A stretch of 64,000 nt of DNA from Hyphomicrobiales bacterium (GCA_027483895.1 JAIXTP010000024.1:107242-171241), one strand, 5' to 3'; counted from the stretch's first letter, positions 47,008 to 56,563 are shown. Program-made: numbers and translations. Notes: generated by a model from the sequence alone, not told the origin.

Positions 47008-47637
47008 ATGAGACTTCTGCACATCGCCATGCTTGCCGCCGCCTGCACCGCGGCGCTTCCGGCAGCGGCGGCCGATCTCGGCGGCGGCTCCTCGTGGAAT
47101 TCGAACGCCTATCCGGATGCCGGCGGCTCCTCCGCGGCCGTCTGGCAGGGCCTTTATATGGGCGCTCATCTGGGCGCCGGGTTCGGCAAGGCGTCCCAGC
47201 AGCGCACCTCCGGCGCGCTGGCGGGCCTGAGCGTCGGATACAACTGGCAGGCCGACCGCGTGGTCGCGGGCGTCGAAGCCGACGTCACCTCGTCCGATCT
47301 CGCCGGCAAGTCGGCGAGCGAGGTCTATCGCCAGAATTGGCTCACCACCGTGCGCGGTCGCGCAGGCTACTCCTTCGGCAATCTGCTGGCCTATGCCACC
47401 GGCGGCCCCGCCTTCGTCAGCACCGCCTATCGCAGCTCGGGCGGCAACAAGGACGCGACGGTCACCGGCTGGGCGGCCGGCCTCGGAGCCGAGATCTACA
47501 TGACCCGCGCGCTCTCCCTGAAGGGCGAGTTCCTGCATTACGGCCTGAGCGAGGAAAGCTATCCGACGTCTTCGGGCACGAAAAAACTGGACCCCACCAG
47601 CAACGTGCTCCGTGCGGGACTGAATTACCGCTTCTGA
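47008..47637 (+). CDS. Omp25-type outer membrane beta-barrel protein
   Basis: A 209-residue outer-membrane protein with signal peptide (MRLLHIAMLAAACTAALPAAAA), then strands WQGLYMGAHLGAGFG, VVAGVEADVTSS, TVRGRAGYSFGNLLAYATGGPAFV, WAAGLGAEIYMTRALSLKGEFLHYGL and a closing VLRAGLNYRF with terminal Phe. Smaller and less like the 29.1 kb barrel than the next gene is, but of the same plan. AAGGAGAG lies about 8 bases before ATG 47008. An 8-bp inverted repeat (CGGAAGCG at 46922, CGCTTCCG at 46988) lies in its leader. Separated by 212 bases from the next barrel gene. Confidence 0.88.
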   Translation: MRLLHIAMLAAACTAALPAAAADLGGGSSWNSNAYPDAGGSSAAVWQGLYMGAHLGAGFGKASQQRTSGALAGLSVGYNWQADRVVAGVEADVTSSDLAGKSASEVYRQNWLTTVRGRAGYSFGNLLAYATGGPAFVSTAYRSSGGNKDATVTGWAAGLGAEIYMTRALSLKGEFLHYGLSEESYPTSSGTKKLDPTSNVLRAGLNYRF

Positions 47638-47640
47638 AAT

Positions 47641-47656
47641 CCGTAATCGTTTACGG
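47641..47656. promoter_or_regulatory. CCGTAA-TCGT-TTACGG hairpin after the first barrel gene
   Basis: A perfect 6-bp inverted repeat with a 4-base loop, starting 3 bases past the barrel stop, followed by AATATTC rather than a T-run. It may act as a weak terminator, or as a regulator site for the next barrel gene, because it contains the same CGTAA/TTACG halves seen near two other genes. The rest of 47657-47849 is AT-richer than average and holds no gene. Confidence 0.35.
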
Positions 47657-47849
47657 AATATTCATGATAACGAGGACCGAACCGAACACTTCGAATTGCG
47701 ACACCGTTCGATCACATTCTTGCCATGATCGGAAACGAGTACGTTGCAGCCAAGTCACAGACCCGAGACGGCAACGTGACTATATGAGTTCTACAACGAC
47801 GAGCGGTCGGGAACGCATCGACCGCCATCGACAACCTGGAGACCGAACC

Positions 47850-48485
47850 ATGAAGACGATCCTGTCCGCGGCCGTCGCCGCCATCGCCCTGACCGCCGGC
47901 TCGGCGTTCGCCGCCGACCTCCCGAGCCGCAAGATGGCTCCGGTCGCCCCCGTCTCCGTCGCCCCGGCCTACAAGTGGACCGGCGCCTATGTCGGCGTGA
48001 ACGCGGGCTACGGCTTCGGCTCCTTCTCGAAGGCCGCCGCCACGAACTACAAGGATCCGGAAGGCTACGCCGTCGGCGGCCAGCTCGGCTACAACCAGCA
48101 GTATTCGAACAACATCGTCCTCGGCGTCGAGGGTGACCTTTCCTGGTCGAACATCGAGGGCAAGACCTCGTCGACCGGCGCCGCCGGCTCCAAGGCCGAA
48201 CTCGAATACTTCACCACCGCCCGCGGCCGCGTCGGCTACGCCTTCGACCGCGTTCTTCCCTACGTGACGGCGGGCTACGCCGGCGCGCAGCAGAAGATCG
48301 CGAGCAACGGCTCGTCCTGGCGCAACGGCTACGCCCTCGGCGGCGGCGTCGAATTCGGCATCACGAACAACGTGACCGCCAAGGTCGAGGGCCTCTACAT
48401 GGACCTCGGCAACAAGAACACCACGAACGGCAAGCTCGGCACCGAAGTCACGGTCGTCCGCGCCGGCGTGAACTACAAGTTCTGA
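47850..48485 (+). CDS. Omp25/31-type outer membrane beta-barrel protein
   Basis: A 211-residue barrel protein with signal peptide (MKTILSAAVAAIALTAGSAFA) and the close family pattern ADLPSRKMAPVAPVS, YKWTGAYVGVNAGYGFG, NIVLGVEGDLSWS, TARGRVGYAFDRVLPYVTAGYAG, then NNVTAKVEGLYMDLG and a terminal VVRAGVNYKF. It resembles the 29.1 kb barrel most. ATG 47850 is preceded by TGGAGACC. Codon choice is strongly biased to GGC, GTC, ACC and AAC, as in highly expressed genes. A strong terminator follows. Confidence 0.92.
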   Translation: MKTILSAAVAAIALTAGSAFAADLPSRKMAPVAPVSVAPAYKWTGAYVGVNAGYGFGSFSKAAATNYKDPEGYAVGGQLGYNQQYSNNIVLGVEGDLSWSNIEGKTSSTGAAGSKAELEYFTTARGRVGYAFDRVLPYVTAGYAGAQQKIASNGSSWRNGYALGGGVEFGITNNVTAKVEGLYMDLGNKNTTNGKLGTEVTVVRAGVNYKF

Positions 48486-48510
48486 TCCGTCCGACCCGTC
48501 GGAGAAAACG

Positions 48511-48538
48511 GAAAGGCCCGCCGCGAGGCGGGCCTTTC
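48511..48538. terminator. Strong bidirectional terminator
   Basis: A perfect 12-bp stem (GAAAGGCCCGCC with GGCGGGCCTTTC) around a GCGA loop. It lies between the convergent barrel and glutathione transferase genes, with the stem's own TTTC ends serving as tails in both directions. Confidence 0.88.
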
Positions 48539-48562
48539 TGCATTTCGGAGAGGTTCGGAGCC

Positions 48563-49165
48563 TCAAACGGGCTTGGTCTTGTCCCAGGAGGGAACGGCGG
48601 CGGCGAAATCGTCGAGCCACGCGACCAGGTTCTTGTGGTCGGCGCGCCACCAGCCGTCGAAGCGCAGGTCCTGATAGCCGAGCGCGCAGGCCAGCGCGAT
48701 GGCGCCGATGTCCGGCAGCTTGCGGTCGAAGGCGGGCGGCGCCTTTTCGAGCGCGGCGAAACCGCGCTTCACCTTGTCCGTCTGATAGGCGACCCAATCC
48801 GCGCTGCGGATTTCTTCCGGCCGGAAGCGGATCTCGTACATGCGCAGGATCGAGGCATCCATGATGCCGTCGGCGAGCGCCTGCATGCGCAGCACCGGGA
48901 ACCGCGCCTCGCCATGCGGGATGATGCGTCCGCCGCCGGCGACGTGATCGAGATACTCGACGATGACCCGGGAATCGTAGAGCGCGCTGCCGTCCGCGAG
49001 CACGAGCGTGGGGATCTTGCCCAGCGGGTTCTGGATCCGGAGAGGCTCGGAGGGATCGTTGGTGTCGGCGACGACGACCTCGATGCGATCCGTGAGGCCG
49101 AGAACGGCGGCGGCGATCTTCACCTTGCGGCCGAACGGAGAGAAGGGGGACGAGCGGAGAATCAT
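48563..49165 (-). CDS. Glutathione S-transferase family protein
   Basis: A 200-residue GST-like protein. The N-terminal thioredoxin-like domain starts MILRSSPFSPFGRKVKIAAAVLG, with the Ser at the usual catalytic place, and contains NPLGKIPTLVLADGSALYDSRVIVEYLD (glutathione-binding cis-Pro and Asp-Ser). The C-terminal helical domain contains the DIGAIALACALGYQDLRF capping motif. Such enzymes conjugate or reduce with glutathione; the substrate is unknown. ATG 49165 matches the family start. Confidence 0.93.
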   Translation of the reverse strand: MILRSSPFSPFGRKVKIAAAVLGLTDRIEVVVADTNDPSEPLRIQNPLGKIPTLVLADGSALYDSRVIVEYLDHVAGGGRIIPHGEARFPVLRMQALADGIMDASILRMYEIRFRPEEIRSADWVAYQTDKVKRGFAALEKAPPAFDRKLPDIGAIALACALGYQDLRFDGWWRADHKNLVAWLDDFAAAVPSWDKTKPV

Positions 49166-49235
49166 CGATGGTTTCCCGGACCTTGGAAAGGTCCGGGACG
49201 ATAGCGGCCCGTCCGCCGGGCGCAAGCGCGCAGGA

Positions 49236-49457
49236 TCAGGAGTCGGCGAGAATGATGATGTTGACCGCTTTCGGCCCCTTGCCCTTCTTGTCGGGCTCCA
49301 CCTCGAATTCCACCTTCTGGCCCTGGTTGAGGCCGTCGAGACCGGCGCGGGTCACGGCGGTGACGTGGACGAAGATGTCGCGTCCGCCATCGTCCGGCTT
49401 GATGAAACCGTAGCCTTTGTCCGTATTGAAGAACTTCACGATACCCTGCTGGGCCAT
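49236..49457 (-). CDS. Cold-shock domain protein
   Basis: A 73-residue single cold-shock domain with both RNA-binding motifs, KGYGFIKP (RNP1) and DIFVHV (RNP2), plus the start GIVKFFNTDKG. It binds single-stranded nucleic acid and melts mRNA structure. Compared with E. coli CspA it has a longer Lys-rich end (PDKKGKGPKAVNIIILADS). Upstream there is no gene for 239 bases, and a 28-bp palindrome lies there, consistent with the long structured leaders of cold-shock mRNAs. Confidence 0.95.
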   Translation of the reverse strand: MAQQGIVKFFNTDKGYGFIKPDDGGRDIFVHVTAVTRAGLDGLNQGQKVEFEVEPDKKGKGPKAVNIIILADS

Positions 49458-49542
49458 GCTTCACTCCCCGGGACCTTGCGGCCCCATTCAATGATCCGAA
49501 CGCGCCGATTTCGGGCCGTGCCCTTCACCGAAGCTGTACCGC

Positions 49543-49570
49543 GCCTAGAATTACGCTACGTAAGCTAGGC
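49543..49570 (-). promoter_or_regulatory. 28-bp near-perfect palindrome upstream of the cold-shock gene
   Basis: The arms are GCCTAG (49543-49548) and CTAGGC (49565-49570), with a nested TTACG-CTA-CGTAA palindrome (49551-49563). Only a 2-versus-1 base bulge breaks the stem. It lies 86 bases before the cold-shock ATG. It could be an RNA hairpin in the leader or a protein-binding site; no T-tract follows in either direction. I see nothing else to name in 49458-49696. Confidence 0.45.
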
Positions 49571-49696
49571 CGCAATATGCCCGGTCGGACATTCTCGCGT
49601 CACCGGATGCCTTAATTCTGGGGTCGATGGCGTCGTCCGCGCAAGCCCGATGCGTCAACCGGGCGCGGTGCGGCAGTATAGCGCAAGCAAAAGCGC

Positions 49697-50545
49697 TCAT
49701 TCGGAGCGGATGAATTCCGCGATCCAGCCCGCACCCGGGGCCTGTTGCAGGATTTCCGTAAGGGGCGGAAGCAGCCGCCGCATCTCGTCTTGGAGTTTCC
49801 AAGGCGGGTTGACCACGATCATTCCGGAGCCGGCCAAGGGGCCGCCTTCCACCTCGCGCCTCACAGCCAGTTCGATGCGGAGCATCTTGGGGATCTCCGT
49901 CGCATGCAGTGCGTCGATGAAGGCGCGCGTCTCGGCGGCGTTCTTCAGCGGGTACCAGAGGGCGTAGACGCCGGTCGACCATTTGCGGTGCGCGCGGGCG
50001 ATCGCCGCGACCATGCGCTCGAACTCGCCTTTTTCCTCGAAAGGCGGGTCGACCAGCACGAGACCGCGGCGCTCCTTCGGCGGCACATAGGCGTTCAGCG
50101 CGGTCCAGCCGTCGAGCTCGATCACCTTCGCCCGGGCGTCGCGCCCGACGGCTTCCTCCAGCGCGAGAACGTCCTTGGGATGCTTCTCGATGAAGATCAG
50201 CCGGTCATCGGCCCGCGTCATGTGCTGCGCGATGAGCGGCGACCCCGGATAGGCCGAAGGGCCGTGATGCGCTGCCACGGCGGAGAGAGTCTCGAAATAC
50301 GGCGCGAGAACCTCGCGGGCCTTTTCGGGAAGTTCGGTGGCGCGGAGCCGTCCGATGCCGCCGCGCCATTCGCCCGTGCGCTCCGCCTCGTCTCCGGCGA
50401 GATCGTAGAGGCCGATGCCGGAATGCGTATCGATCACCCGGAAGGGGGCATCCTTCTCGGCGAGGTGAGCGAGAATGCGCGCGAGCACGGCATGCTTGAG
50501 CACGTCCGCGAAATTTCCCGCGTGGAAGGCGTGGCGATAATTCAT
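49697..50545 (-). CDS. rlmJ: 23S rRNA adenine-2030 N6-methyltransferase RlmJ
   Basis: A 282-residue RNA methyltransferase. It begins MNYRHAFHAGNFADVLKHAVLARIL, the RlmJ hallmark, and carries DTHSGIGLYDL (SAM motif) and the catalytic motif VDPPFEEKGEF, where the usual DPPY is DPPF as in many alphaproteobacterial members. C-terminal features (ALWYPLKNAAETRAFIDALH; GSGMIVVNPPWKL) are normal. RlmJ methylates A2030 of 23S rRNA. Single-gene unit. Confidence 0.95.
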   Translation of the reverse strand: MNYRHAFHAGNFADVLKHAVLARILAHLAEKDAPFRVIDTHSGIGLYDLAGDEAERTGEWRGGIGRLRATELPEKAREVLAPYFETLSAVAAHHGPSAYPGSPLIAQHMTRADDRLIFIEKHPKDVLALEEAVGRDARAKVIELDGWTALNAYVPPKERRGLVLVDPPFEEKGEFERMVAAIARAHRKWSTGVYALWYPLKNAAETRAFIDALHATEIPKMLRIELAVRREVEGGPLAGSGMIVVNPPWKLQDEMRRLLPPLTEILQQAPGAGWIAEFIRSE

Positions 50546-50576
50546 GCCCCCGTTGAAGAGGGCGCGGAGGCCGCCG

Positions 50577-51260
50577 TCAATCCGGCAGCGACGCCCCGGG
50601 CGCGAGCACCTTGATGCGCGGAGCGCGACAACCCCTCCGGTCCACCTCGTCGCAGGCGCGGTAGTCGCGCAGATCCTTGGTCAGGCAGATCCTGACCTCC
50701 TGCAGGACGTCGCGGCGGCAGGAGACGGCGAGCGATTCGAGGCGAAGCCCCGGATTGGCCTCGATGAAGCGGCGCTCGAGGTCGCGCGGCGAGATTTCGA
50801 AGCCCGCCGTGTCCGGCCGGAAGGCCTCCGGAATGACCACGCGGTCGCGCGCGGCGCGCACGGTCGTGAAATAGTCGGTCGGCGCCAGACCGGAACAGGA
50901 GCCGTGACGCCTCCATTGGTGGAGCATCAGCTCCTCTTCCGGATAGAGCCCGGCCGCGATCTCCATCGCGGCGCGGCCCGGCCCGCGGGTCGTGATGCCG
51001 CATTGGGTGGGATAGCCCTGCTCGAATTGCGGCCAGAGCCCGTGGACCACGAAGCCGTTCCGTGCGCTCGGCGCGCATTGCGTCTTGGCGCGGTCGCCCG
51101 TCTCGCGCAACGCGCAGAACCCCGGCGACCATGAAAGGGCGAGCACATAGAAATCGAAATCGCCCGGCGTCGCCCCCCGCCGCTCGCCGCGGTTCTGCGC
51201 GGCGGCAGGGAACGAGGAGGCGAGCACCAGAGAAAGAAAAAGAAGGGCGCGGAGCATCAT
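50577..51260 (-). CDS. Secreted ribonuclease T2 family enzyme
   Basis: A 227-residue RNase T2 enzyme with signal peptide (MMLRALLFLSLVLASSFPAAA). Both active-site motifs are present: FVVHGLWPQF (CAS I, catalytic His) and EELMLHQWRRHGSC (CAS II, with the two His and a basic residue; HQW replaces the commoner HEW). Several Cys (CALRE, CAPS, CGITT, GSCSG, CRRD, CLTK, CDEV) suggest disulfides in the periplasm. It would degrade RNA non-specifically for nucleotide scavenging. Start at tandem ATG 51260/51257; the longer frame to 51446 lacks a signal peptide at its start. Confidence 0.92.
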   Translation of the reverse strand: MMLRALLFLSLVLASSFPAAAQNRGERRGATPGDFDFYVLALSWSPGFCALRETGDRAKTQCAPSARNGFVVHGLWPQFEQGYPTQCGITTRGPGRAAMEIAAGLYPEEELMLHQWRRHGSCSGLAPTDYFTTVRAARDRVVIPEAFRPDTAGFEISPRDLERRFIEANPGLRLESLAVSCRRDVLQEVRICLTKDLRDYRACDEVDRRGCRAPRIKVLAPGASLPD

Positions 51261-51448
51261 GCGGGAATGACTCGATTTTCTTCCTTTGACCATGAAAGCC
51301 CGCAGGATGCCGGCCGGCGCAAAGGCCGGCGTCATCCTGCCGCGGGGCGGCTTCCGCTCCCTCCCCTGCGCTTCGGTCTTGCAGGAGGACCGCGCCCGGT
51401 TCAATTGGGTGCGGCGGGCGTCGGGCGCCCGCAAGGCGGAGGGCAAGG

Positions 51449-54400
51449 ATGAGCGCCGCGCGTTGGGACTTCTGGATCGATCGGGGCGGTACCTTCACCG
51501 ACGTGGTGGGGCGGGATCCCTCGGGCCGGCTGCATGCCCGCAAGCTCCTCTCCGAAAATCCCGAGGCCTATCGCGACGCGGCGGTCCAAGGCATCCGCGA
51601 CCTCCTGGGCTTGGGCGCGGGCGCGCCGATTCCCGCGGGCGTCATCGGCGACGTCCGCATGGGCACCACGGTGGCCACGAACGCGCTCCTCGAACGCAAG
51701 GGCGAGCGCACGCTGCTGGTCACCACCGAAGGCTTCCGGGACGCGTTGCGGATCGGCTATCAGGCCCGCCCGAAGATCTTCGCCAAGGAGATCGTGAAGC
51801 CCGAACAACTCTATGAAGACGTTCTCGAAATCGCCGAGCGGATCCGCGCGGACGGCACGGTGGAGCGGGCGCCGGACCCGGATGTCGTCGAGCGCGCCCT
51901 GCAGGAGGCCTTCGCCCGCGGCTTCCGCGCGGTCGCGATCGTCTTCATGCATGCCTATCGCCATCCGCGACACGAGCGCCTCGTCGCGGACATCGCGCGC
52001 GGGATCGGGTTCCCGCAGGTCTCGGTGAGTCATGAAGTGTCGCCTCTGGTGAAGCTCGTGGGCCGCGGCGACACCACCGTGGTCGATGCCTATCTCTCGC
52101 CGATCCTCTCGCGCTACGTCGCGCAGGTCGCGGAGGAGCTGGACGTCGGCCGGTCGGGCGCGCGGCTCATGTTCATGACCTCTTCGGGCGGGCTTACGGC
52201 AGCGGACCTCTTCAAGGGCAAGGATTCGATCCTTTCCGGCCCGGCGGGCGGCGTGGTGGCGCTGGCCGAGACCGGGAAGGAAGCGGGCTTCGACCGCGTG
52301 ATCGGTTTCGACATGGGGGGCACTTCGACCGACGTCGCGCATTACGAAGGCGATTACGAACGCGCCTTCGAGACCGAGGTGGCGGGCGTGCGGATGCGCG
52401 CCCCGATGATGCTGATCCATACGGTCGCGGCGGGCGGCGGCTCCATCCTTCATTTCGAAGGCGGGCGCTTCCGTGTGGGCCCGGATTCCGCCGGCGCGAA
52501 CCCGGGCCCCAAATGCTACCGGCGCGGCGGGCCGCTCGCGGTGACCGATGCCAATGTCATGCTGGGGAAGCTCGACCCCGCCTTCTTCCCCAAGATCTTC
52601 GGGCCGGGGCGGGACGAGCCGCTCGACATGGAGGCCGTCCGTGCCGCCTTCGCGGAACTCGCGCGCGAGGTCGGTGACGGCCGCTCGCCCGAAGAAGTCG
52701 CGGACGGCTTCATCCGGATCGCGGTCGCCAACATGGCGGAGGCGATCAAGCGGATCTCCGTGGCGCGGGGCCATGACGTGACCCGCTACGCTCTGAACGC
52801 CTTCGGCGGCGCCAGCGGCCAGCATGCCTGCCTCGTGGCGGACGCCTTGGGGATGGAGACGGTGCTGATCCACCCCTATTCCTCCCTCCTCTCGGCCTAC
52901 GGGATGGGCCTTGCCGAAATCCGTGCGGGGCGCCAGCGCGCGGTGGAAGAACCGCTCGAAGAACCCGTGCTGGGGACGCTGGACGGACTCGCGGAATCGC
53001 TCGGCGCCGAATGTCGTGCGGAGGTCGAGAGCCAAGGCGTCGCCCGCACCGACGTCGCGCTGTATGTGCGCGCGCATGTCCGTTACGCCGGCACCGACAC
53101 CGCGCTGGAAGTGAACGTGCCGAACGCGCTTTCGGACCCGCAGAGGATCGCCGGGATGAAGGCCGCGTTCGAAGCCGCGCACCGGGCGCGCTTCGGCTTC
53201 GTCGATGAGACGAAGCCGCTCGTCGTCGAAGCGATCGCGGTCGAGGCGGTAGGCGGCGGTGCCGCGATCGCGGTTCCGGAGTTCCCGCCGGCGGCGGGCC
53301 CGCTGCCCGCTCCCCATGCGACCACGCGCTTCTTCAGCGGCGGCGAGACGCATGATGCGCCCGTCTGGCTGCGGGCGCAGCTCGGGCTCGGGCGCCGGGT
53401 CCACGGCCCCGCGCTGGTCATCGAGCCGCATCAGACCGTCGTGGTCGAACCGGGCTGGGACTGCACCGTGACGGAACGCGACCACCTCGTGCTCCGCCGC
53501 GTCGAGAAGGCCCGGCGGCAGGCCGCGCTCGGCACGCAAGCCGACCCCGTGCTGCTCGAGATCTTCAACAACCTCTTCATGTCCATCGCCGAGCAGATGG
53601 GCGTGACGCTTCAGAACACCGCCTATTCCGTCAACATCAAGGAGAGGCTCGATTTCTCCTGCGCGGTGTTCGACGCCGAGGGCGCGCTGGTGGCGAACGC
53701 TCCGCATATGCCGGTGCATCTCGGCTCCATGGACAAGTCGGTCGAGACCGTCATCCGCATGTATGAGGGGCGGATCCGGCCCGGCGACGTCTACATGCTG
53801 AACGCCCCCTACAACGGCGGCACGCATCTGCCGGACATCACGGTCTGTACGCCGGTCTTCGACGCGCGGGACGAGAAGATCCTCTTCTGGGTCGCCTCGC
53901 GCGGCCATCATGCGGATGTGGGCGGCATCGCGCCGGGCTCGATGTCGCCGCGGGCGACGACGATCGAGGAGGAAGGCGTCTATATCGACGGCTTCAGGCT
54001 CGTGGAGAACGGCCGGTTCCGCGAGGCGGAGACGACGGCGCTGCTGACGGGCGCCCGCTATCCGGTCCGAAACGTCGTCCAGAACGTCAACGACCTGAAG
54101 GCGCAGATCGCGGCGAACGAAAAGGGCGTGCGCGAGCTCAGGAAGGTGATCGACGCCTTCGGGCTCGATGTGGTGCGGGCGTATATGGGCCACGTGCAGG
54201 ACAACGCCGCCGAGAACGTGCGCCGCGTGCTCGACCGGCTCCATGACGCCGAATTCGTCTATCCGATGGATCAGGGCTGCGAGATCCGCGTCCGCATCAC
54301 CGTCGACAAGGAGAAGCGCGAGGCCACCGTCGACTTCACCGGGACATCGCCGCAGCGGCCCGACAATTTCAATGCGCCGGAGCCCGTGACGCGGGCGGCG

Positions 54401-55069
54401 GTGCTCTACGTCTTCCGCGTGATGGTCGACGACGAGATCCCGATGAATGCGGGCTGCCTTCGTCCCGTCCGCATCGTGGTCCCCGAGGGGACGATGCTGT
54501 CGCCGCGCTACCCGGCCGCCGTGGTGGCCGGGAACGTCGAAGTGAGCCAGGCCGTGACGAACTGCCTCTTCGGCGCGCTCGGCGCGATGGCCGCGGCGCA
54601 GGGCACCATGAACAACCTGACCTTCGGCAATGAGCGCTACCAATATTACGAAACGATCTGCTCCGGATCGGCGGCGGGCCCCGGCTGGAACGGGACCGGC
54701 GGCGTGCATGTGCACATGACCAATTCGCGGCTCACCGACCCGGAAATTCTGGAGAACCGCTTCCCCGTGCTGCTGGAGGATTTCCATATCCGCCGCGGAT
54801 CGGGCGGGCGCGGACGCTGGACGGGCGGGGACGGCACCAGCCGGACGATCCGTTTCCTCGAACGCATGGAATGCGCGATCCTCTCCGGCCATCGCCGGAT
54901 CCGGCCGTTCGGCCTCGAGGGCGGCGAGCCGGGCGAATGCGGCCGTACGCTCGTCCGCCGCAACGACGGGCGGGTGGAGGAACTCGCGGCCTGCGACCAG
55001 ACCGTGCTGGAGCCGGGCGAGGCGGTGACCGTGATCACCCCGACGGGCGGGGGCTTCGGGCGGGCGTAG
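51449..55069 (+). CDS. Fused hydantoinase/5-oxoprolinase (HyuA-HyuB)
   Basis: A 1206-residue protein joining the HyuA-type ATP-binding half (about 1-690) and the HyuB-type half (about 700-1206), the layout of eukaryotic 5-oxoprolinase. The first half shows [16 protein letters not shown] (phosphate loop), [15 protein letters not shown] and [13 protein letters not shown]. The second starts about residue 701 ([27 protein letters not shown]) and has [15 protein letters not shown] and [15 protein letters not shown]. It would hydrolyse 5-oxoproline to glutamate with ATP, or a hydantoin. No transporter or partner gene is adjacent, so the substrate is by homology. ATG 51449 has GGAGGGCAAGG upstream. 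Confidence 0.93.
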   Translation: MSAARWDFWIDRGGTFTDVVGRDPSGRLHARKLLSENPEAYRDAAVQGIRDLLGLGAGAPIPAGVIGDVRMGTTVATNALLERKGERTLLVTTEGFRDALRIGYQARPKIFAKEIVKPEQLYEDVLEIAERIRADGTVERAPDPDVVERALQEAFARGFRAVAIVFMHAYRHPRHERLVADIARGIGFPQVSVSHEVSPLVKLVGRGDTTVVDAYLSPILSRYVAQVAEELDVGRSGARLMFMTSSGGLTAADLFKGKDSILSGPAGGVVALAETGKEAGFDRVIGFDMGGTSTDVAHYEGDYERAFETEVAGVRMRAPMMLIHTVAAGGGSILHFEGGRFRVGPDSAGANPGPKCYRRGGPLAVTDANVMLGKLDPAFFPKIFGPGRDEPLDMEAVRAAFAELAREVGDGRSPEEVADGFIRIAVANMAEAIKRISVARGHDVTRYALNAFGGASGQHACLVADALGMETVLIHPYSSLLSAYGMGLAEIRAGRQRAVEEPLEEPVLGTLDGLAESLGAECRAEVESQGVARTDVALYVRAHVRYAGTDTALEVNVPNALSDPQRIAGMKAAFEAAHRARFGFVDETKPLVVEAIAVEAVGGGAAIAVPEFPPAAGPLPAPHATTRFFSGGETHDAPVWLRAQLGLGRRVHGPALVIEPHQTVVVEPGWDCTVTERDHLVLRRVEKARRQAALGTQADPVLLEIFNNLFMSIAEQMGVTLQNTAYSVNIKERLDFSCAVFDAEGALVANAPHMPVHLGSMDKSVETVIRMYEGRIRPGDVYMLNAPYNGGTHLPDITVCTPVFDARDEKILFWVASRGHHADVGGIAPGSMSPRATTIEEEGVYIDGFRLVENGRFREAETTALLTGARYPVRNVVQNVNDLKAQIAANEKGVRELRKVIDAFGLDVVRAYMGHVQDNAAENVRRVLDRLHDAEFVYPMDQGCEIRVRITVDKEKREATVDFTGTSPQRPDNFNAPEPVTRAAVLYVFRVMVDDEIPMNAGCLRPVRIVVPEGTMLSPRYPAAVVAGNVEVSQAVTNCLFGALGAMAAAQGTMNNLTFGNERYQYYETICSGSAAGPGWNGTGGVHVHMTNSRLTDPEILENRFPVLLEDFHIRRGSGGRGRWTGGDGTSRTIRFLERMECAILSGHRRIRPFGLEGGEPGECGRTLVRRNDGRVEELAACDQTVLEPGEAVTVITPTGGGFGRA

Positions 55070-55087
55070 CCCGCTCGGCGACCGCTC

Positions 55088-55188
55088 CCGTCATTGCGAG
55101 CGCAGCGAAGCAATCCAGAAACCGCCGGGCATCGCACTCGATGCACGCCTTCTGGATTGCTTCGTCGCTACGCTCCTCGCAATGACGG
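55088..55188. repeat. REP-like palindromic repeat, copy 1
   Basis: A 101-bp element with terminal arms CCGTCATTGCGAG and CTCGCAATGACGG and long internal complementarity (AAGCAATCCAGAA / TTCTGGATTGCTT). The left arm is about 33 bases and the right about 39; the right carries the extra GTCGCTACGCTCCT-type segment. It begins 18 bases past the hydantoinase stop. It is a copy, in reverse orientation, of the element at 57798-57900. This GTCATTGCGAG...AAGCAATCC sequence type is widespread between genes in Proteobacteria. Confidence 0.92.
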
Positions 55189-55214
55189 TAGATCGACTGC
55201 AGACCCCTGCCCGC

Positions 55215-56303
55215 TCAGTAGAGCCCGCCCATCACCGGGGGGCGCGGGGGCGGCAGGGCGGTACCGGGGGCCGGCGTGCCGAGCACGACGGGGCCGCGCG
55301 GCGGCGGAGCCGAAGGAATGCCGGGCGGCACCGACGCGACCGGCCCCAGCGGGTTCGGACGCCCCGGCGCGGTGGGCTGCGGCTGCTGCTGGAGCGGCGG
55401 CAGCGGCGTGGTCTCGATGCGCCCCTGAAAGCCGATCGAACCGGCGCCCATCGTTCCGGCCGTACCCGAAGGGGCCGCCGCGACGGACGTGCCGCGCGAG
55501 CCCGGGCCTTGCTGCTGGAGGCCGGCGCCTTCGAAATCCTCCGGCACGTCCTCGACCTCGGACGCCTTCGGCCGGGAGGGATCGAAGGGGCGCGGCGTCA
55601 TCGGCGCGGCCTTCACCGAATAATCGATGCGCGGCTCGAATTTGAAGATCGGCTTGCAGATCCGGCGCCCGTCCGAATGGCGGGCCAGATCGAGATGGAA
55701 ATGGTCGGAGTGATGGGCGTCCGCCCCGGGGCCCAGCACCGTGGAGAAGACCCGGCACGAGCCGACGAAGACCTCGCGCAGGAATTCCTGCTCCTGCCGC
55801 GACCCGCGCCAGCCCTTCGCGACCGTCACCGTGCGGCCGTCGGCGAGGATGAAGGCCATCACGTCGAGGGCGTTGCCGAAGGAGTGCTCGGATTTCGAGC
55901 CGCCCCAGCTGTGGTTCTTGTTCCGGCAGGAATAGGAGCCGACCTTCATCTCGGCCAGTTCCGTGCGGAAATAGATCTGCACCGCGGGGCGCACCGTCTC
56001 CATCACCCAGCGGTCGATCGCGGGCAGCATCGGGCAGGCGAGAAGCGCGCGGGAAGTCAGGCCCACATTGCCGCCCGCGAAGGCGGAGACGCGGAGCGGC
56101 TGGACCATGCCGCAAGCGCCGGGCCCGTCGATCTCGCGGCCGGGTTCGACATAAGGCGTGATCTTCACCTGTCCGGAGGCGAGGCAGTCGCGCTCGGCCT
56201 GATCGCGCCACGGCGCGCGCTGCTCGAAGCGGAAAAGCCCGCAGCCCGCCAGCGACAGCAGGACGACGGCGCCGACGATGAACTGGACAGCCCGACGGAA
56301 CAT
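55215..56303 (-). CDS. Extensin-like family lipoprotein (possible peptidoglycan peptidase)
   Basis: A 362-residue lipoprotein: signal MFRRAVQFIVGAVVLLSLAG then Cys21. The central domain (about 60-240) is the bacterial extensin-like family, with SEHSFGNALDVMAF and HHSDHFHLDLARH. These give the His/Asp/His pattern of LAS/M15-type metallopeptidases, so zinc-dependent cleavage of cell-wall peptides is likely. Conserved Cys occur (ERDCLAS; GACGM; LLACPML; YSCRNK; GSCRVF; RICKP). The last ~100 residues are a Pro/Gly/Gln-rich low-complexity tail. It faces away from the small membrane peptide, and lies between the two repeat copies. Confidence 0.85.
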   Translation of the reverse strand: MFRRAVQFIVGAVVLLSLAGCGLFRFEQRAPWRDQAERDCLASGQVKITPYVEPGREIDGPGACGMVQPLRVSAFAGGNVGLTSRALLACPMLPAIDRWVMETVRPAVQIYFRTELAEMKVGSYSCRNKNHSWGGSKSEHSFGNALDVMAFILADGRTVTVAKGWRGSRQEQEFLREVFVGSCRVFSTVLGPGADAHHSDHFHLDLARHSDGRRICKPIFKFEPRIDYSVKAAPMTPRPFDPSRPKASEVEDVPEDFEGAGLQQQGPGSRGTSVAAAPSGTAGTMGAGSIGFQGRIETTPLPPLQQQPQPTAPGRPNPLGPVASVPPGIPSAPPPRGPVVLGTPAPGTALPPPRPPVMGGLY

Positions 56304-56457
56304 GACCGCGAGAATGCGACGGGCCGATTTAAGGCTTTGCTAAGCGCGGTCCGGAGCGGGGCGGTCGAAACCGCACGACGGGCGCCGTGGCGGGCCCTGC
56401 AGGCAGGAACCTTTACCCTTCGTTCACGTTGATCGGAACTTTCCGGGGGAGGCTTCG

Positions 56458-56541
56458 ATGGACGTCGTGAAACGGATCGACATGGTCGCCTTCTGCGCGG
56501 CCTTCGCCCTCGTCGGCGCGGTCGTGATCGGCCTCTTCTGA
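56458..56541 (+). CDS. 27-residue single-pass membrane peptide
   Basis: A complete tiny gene: ATG 56458, stop TGA 56539. The product MDVVKRIDMVAFCAAFALVG continues AVVIGLF. It has a short basic head (Lys5, Arg6) and one hydrophobic helix of about 18 residues reaching the C-terminus, so it should span the inner membrane with the N-terminus inside. GGGGGAGG sits about 7 bases before the ATG, among the best ribosome sites in the window, and a hairpin follows the stop. Too short for ordinary gene finders. The function is unknown; such peptides often tune a larger membrane complex. Confidence 0.7.
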   Translation: MDVVKRIDMVAFCAAFALVGAVVIGLF

Positions 56542-56563
56542 ACGCGCCTTCCGCGAAAGATCG

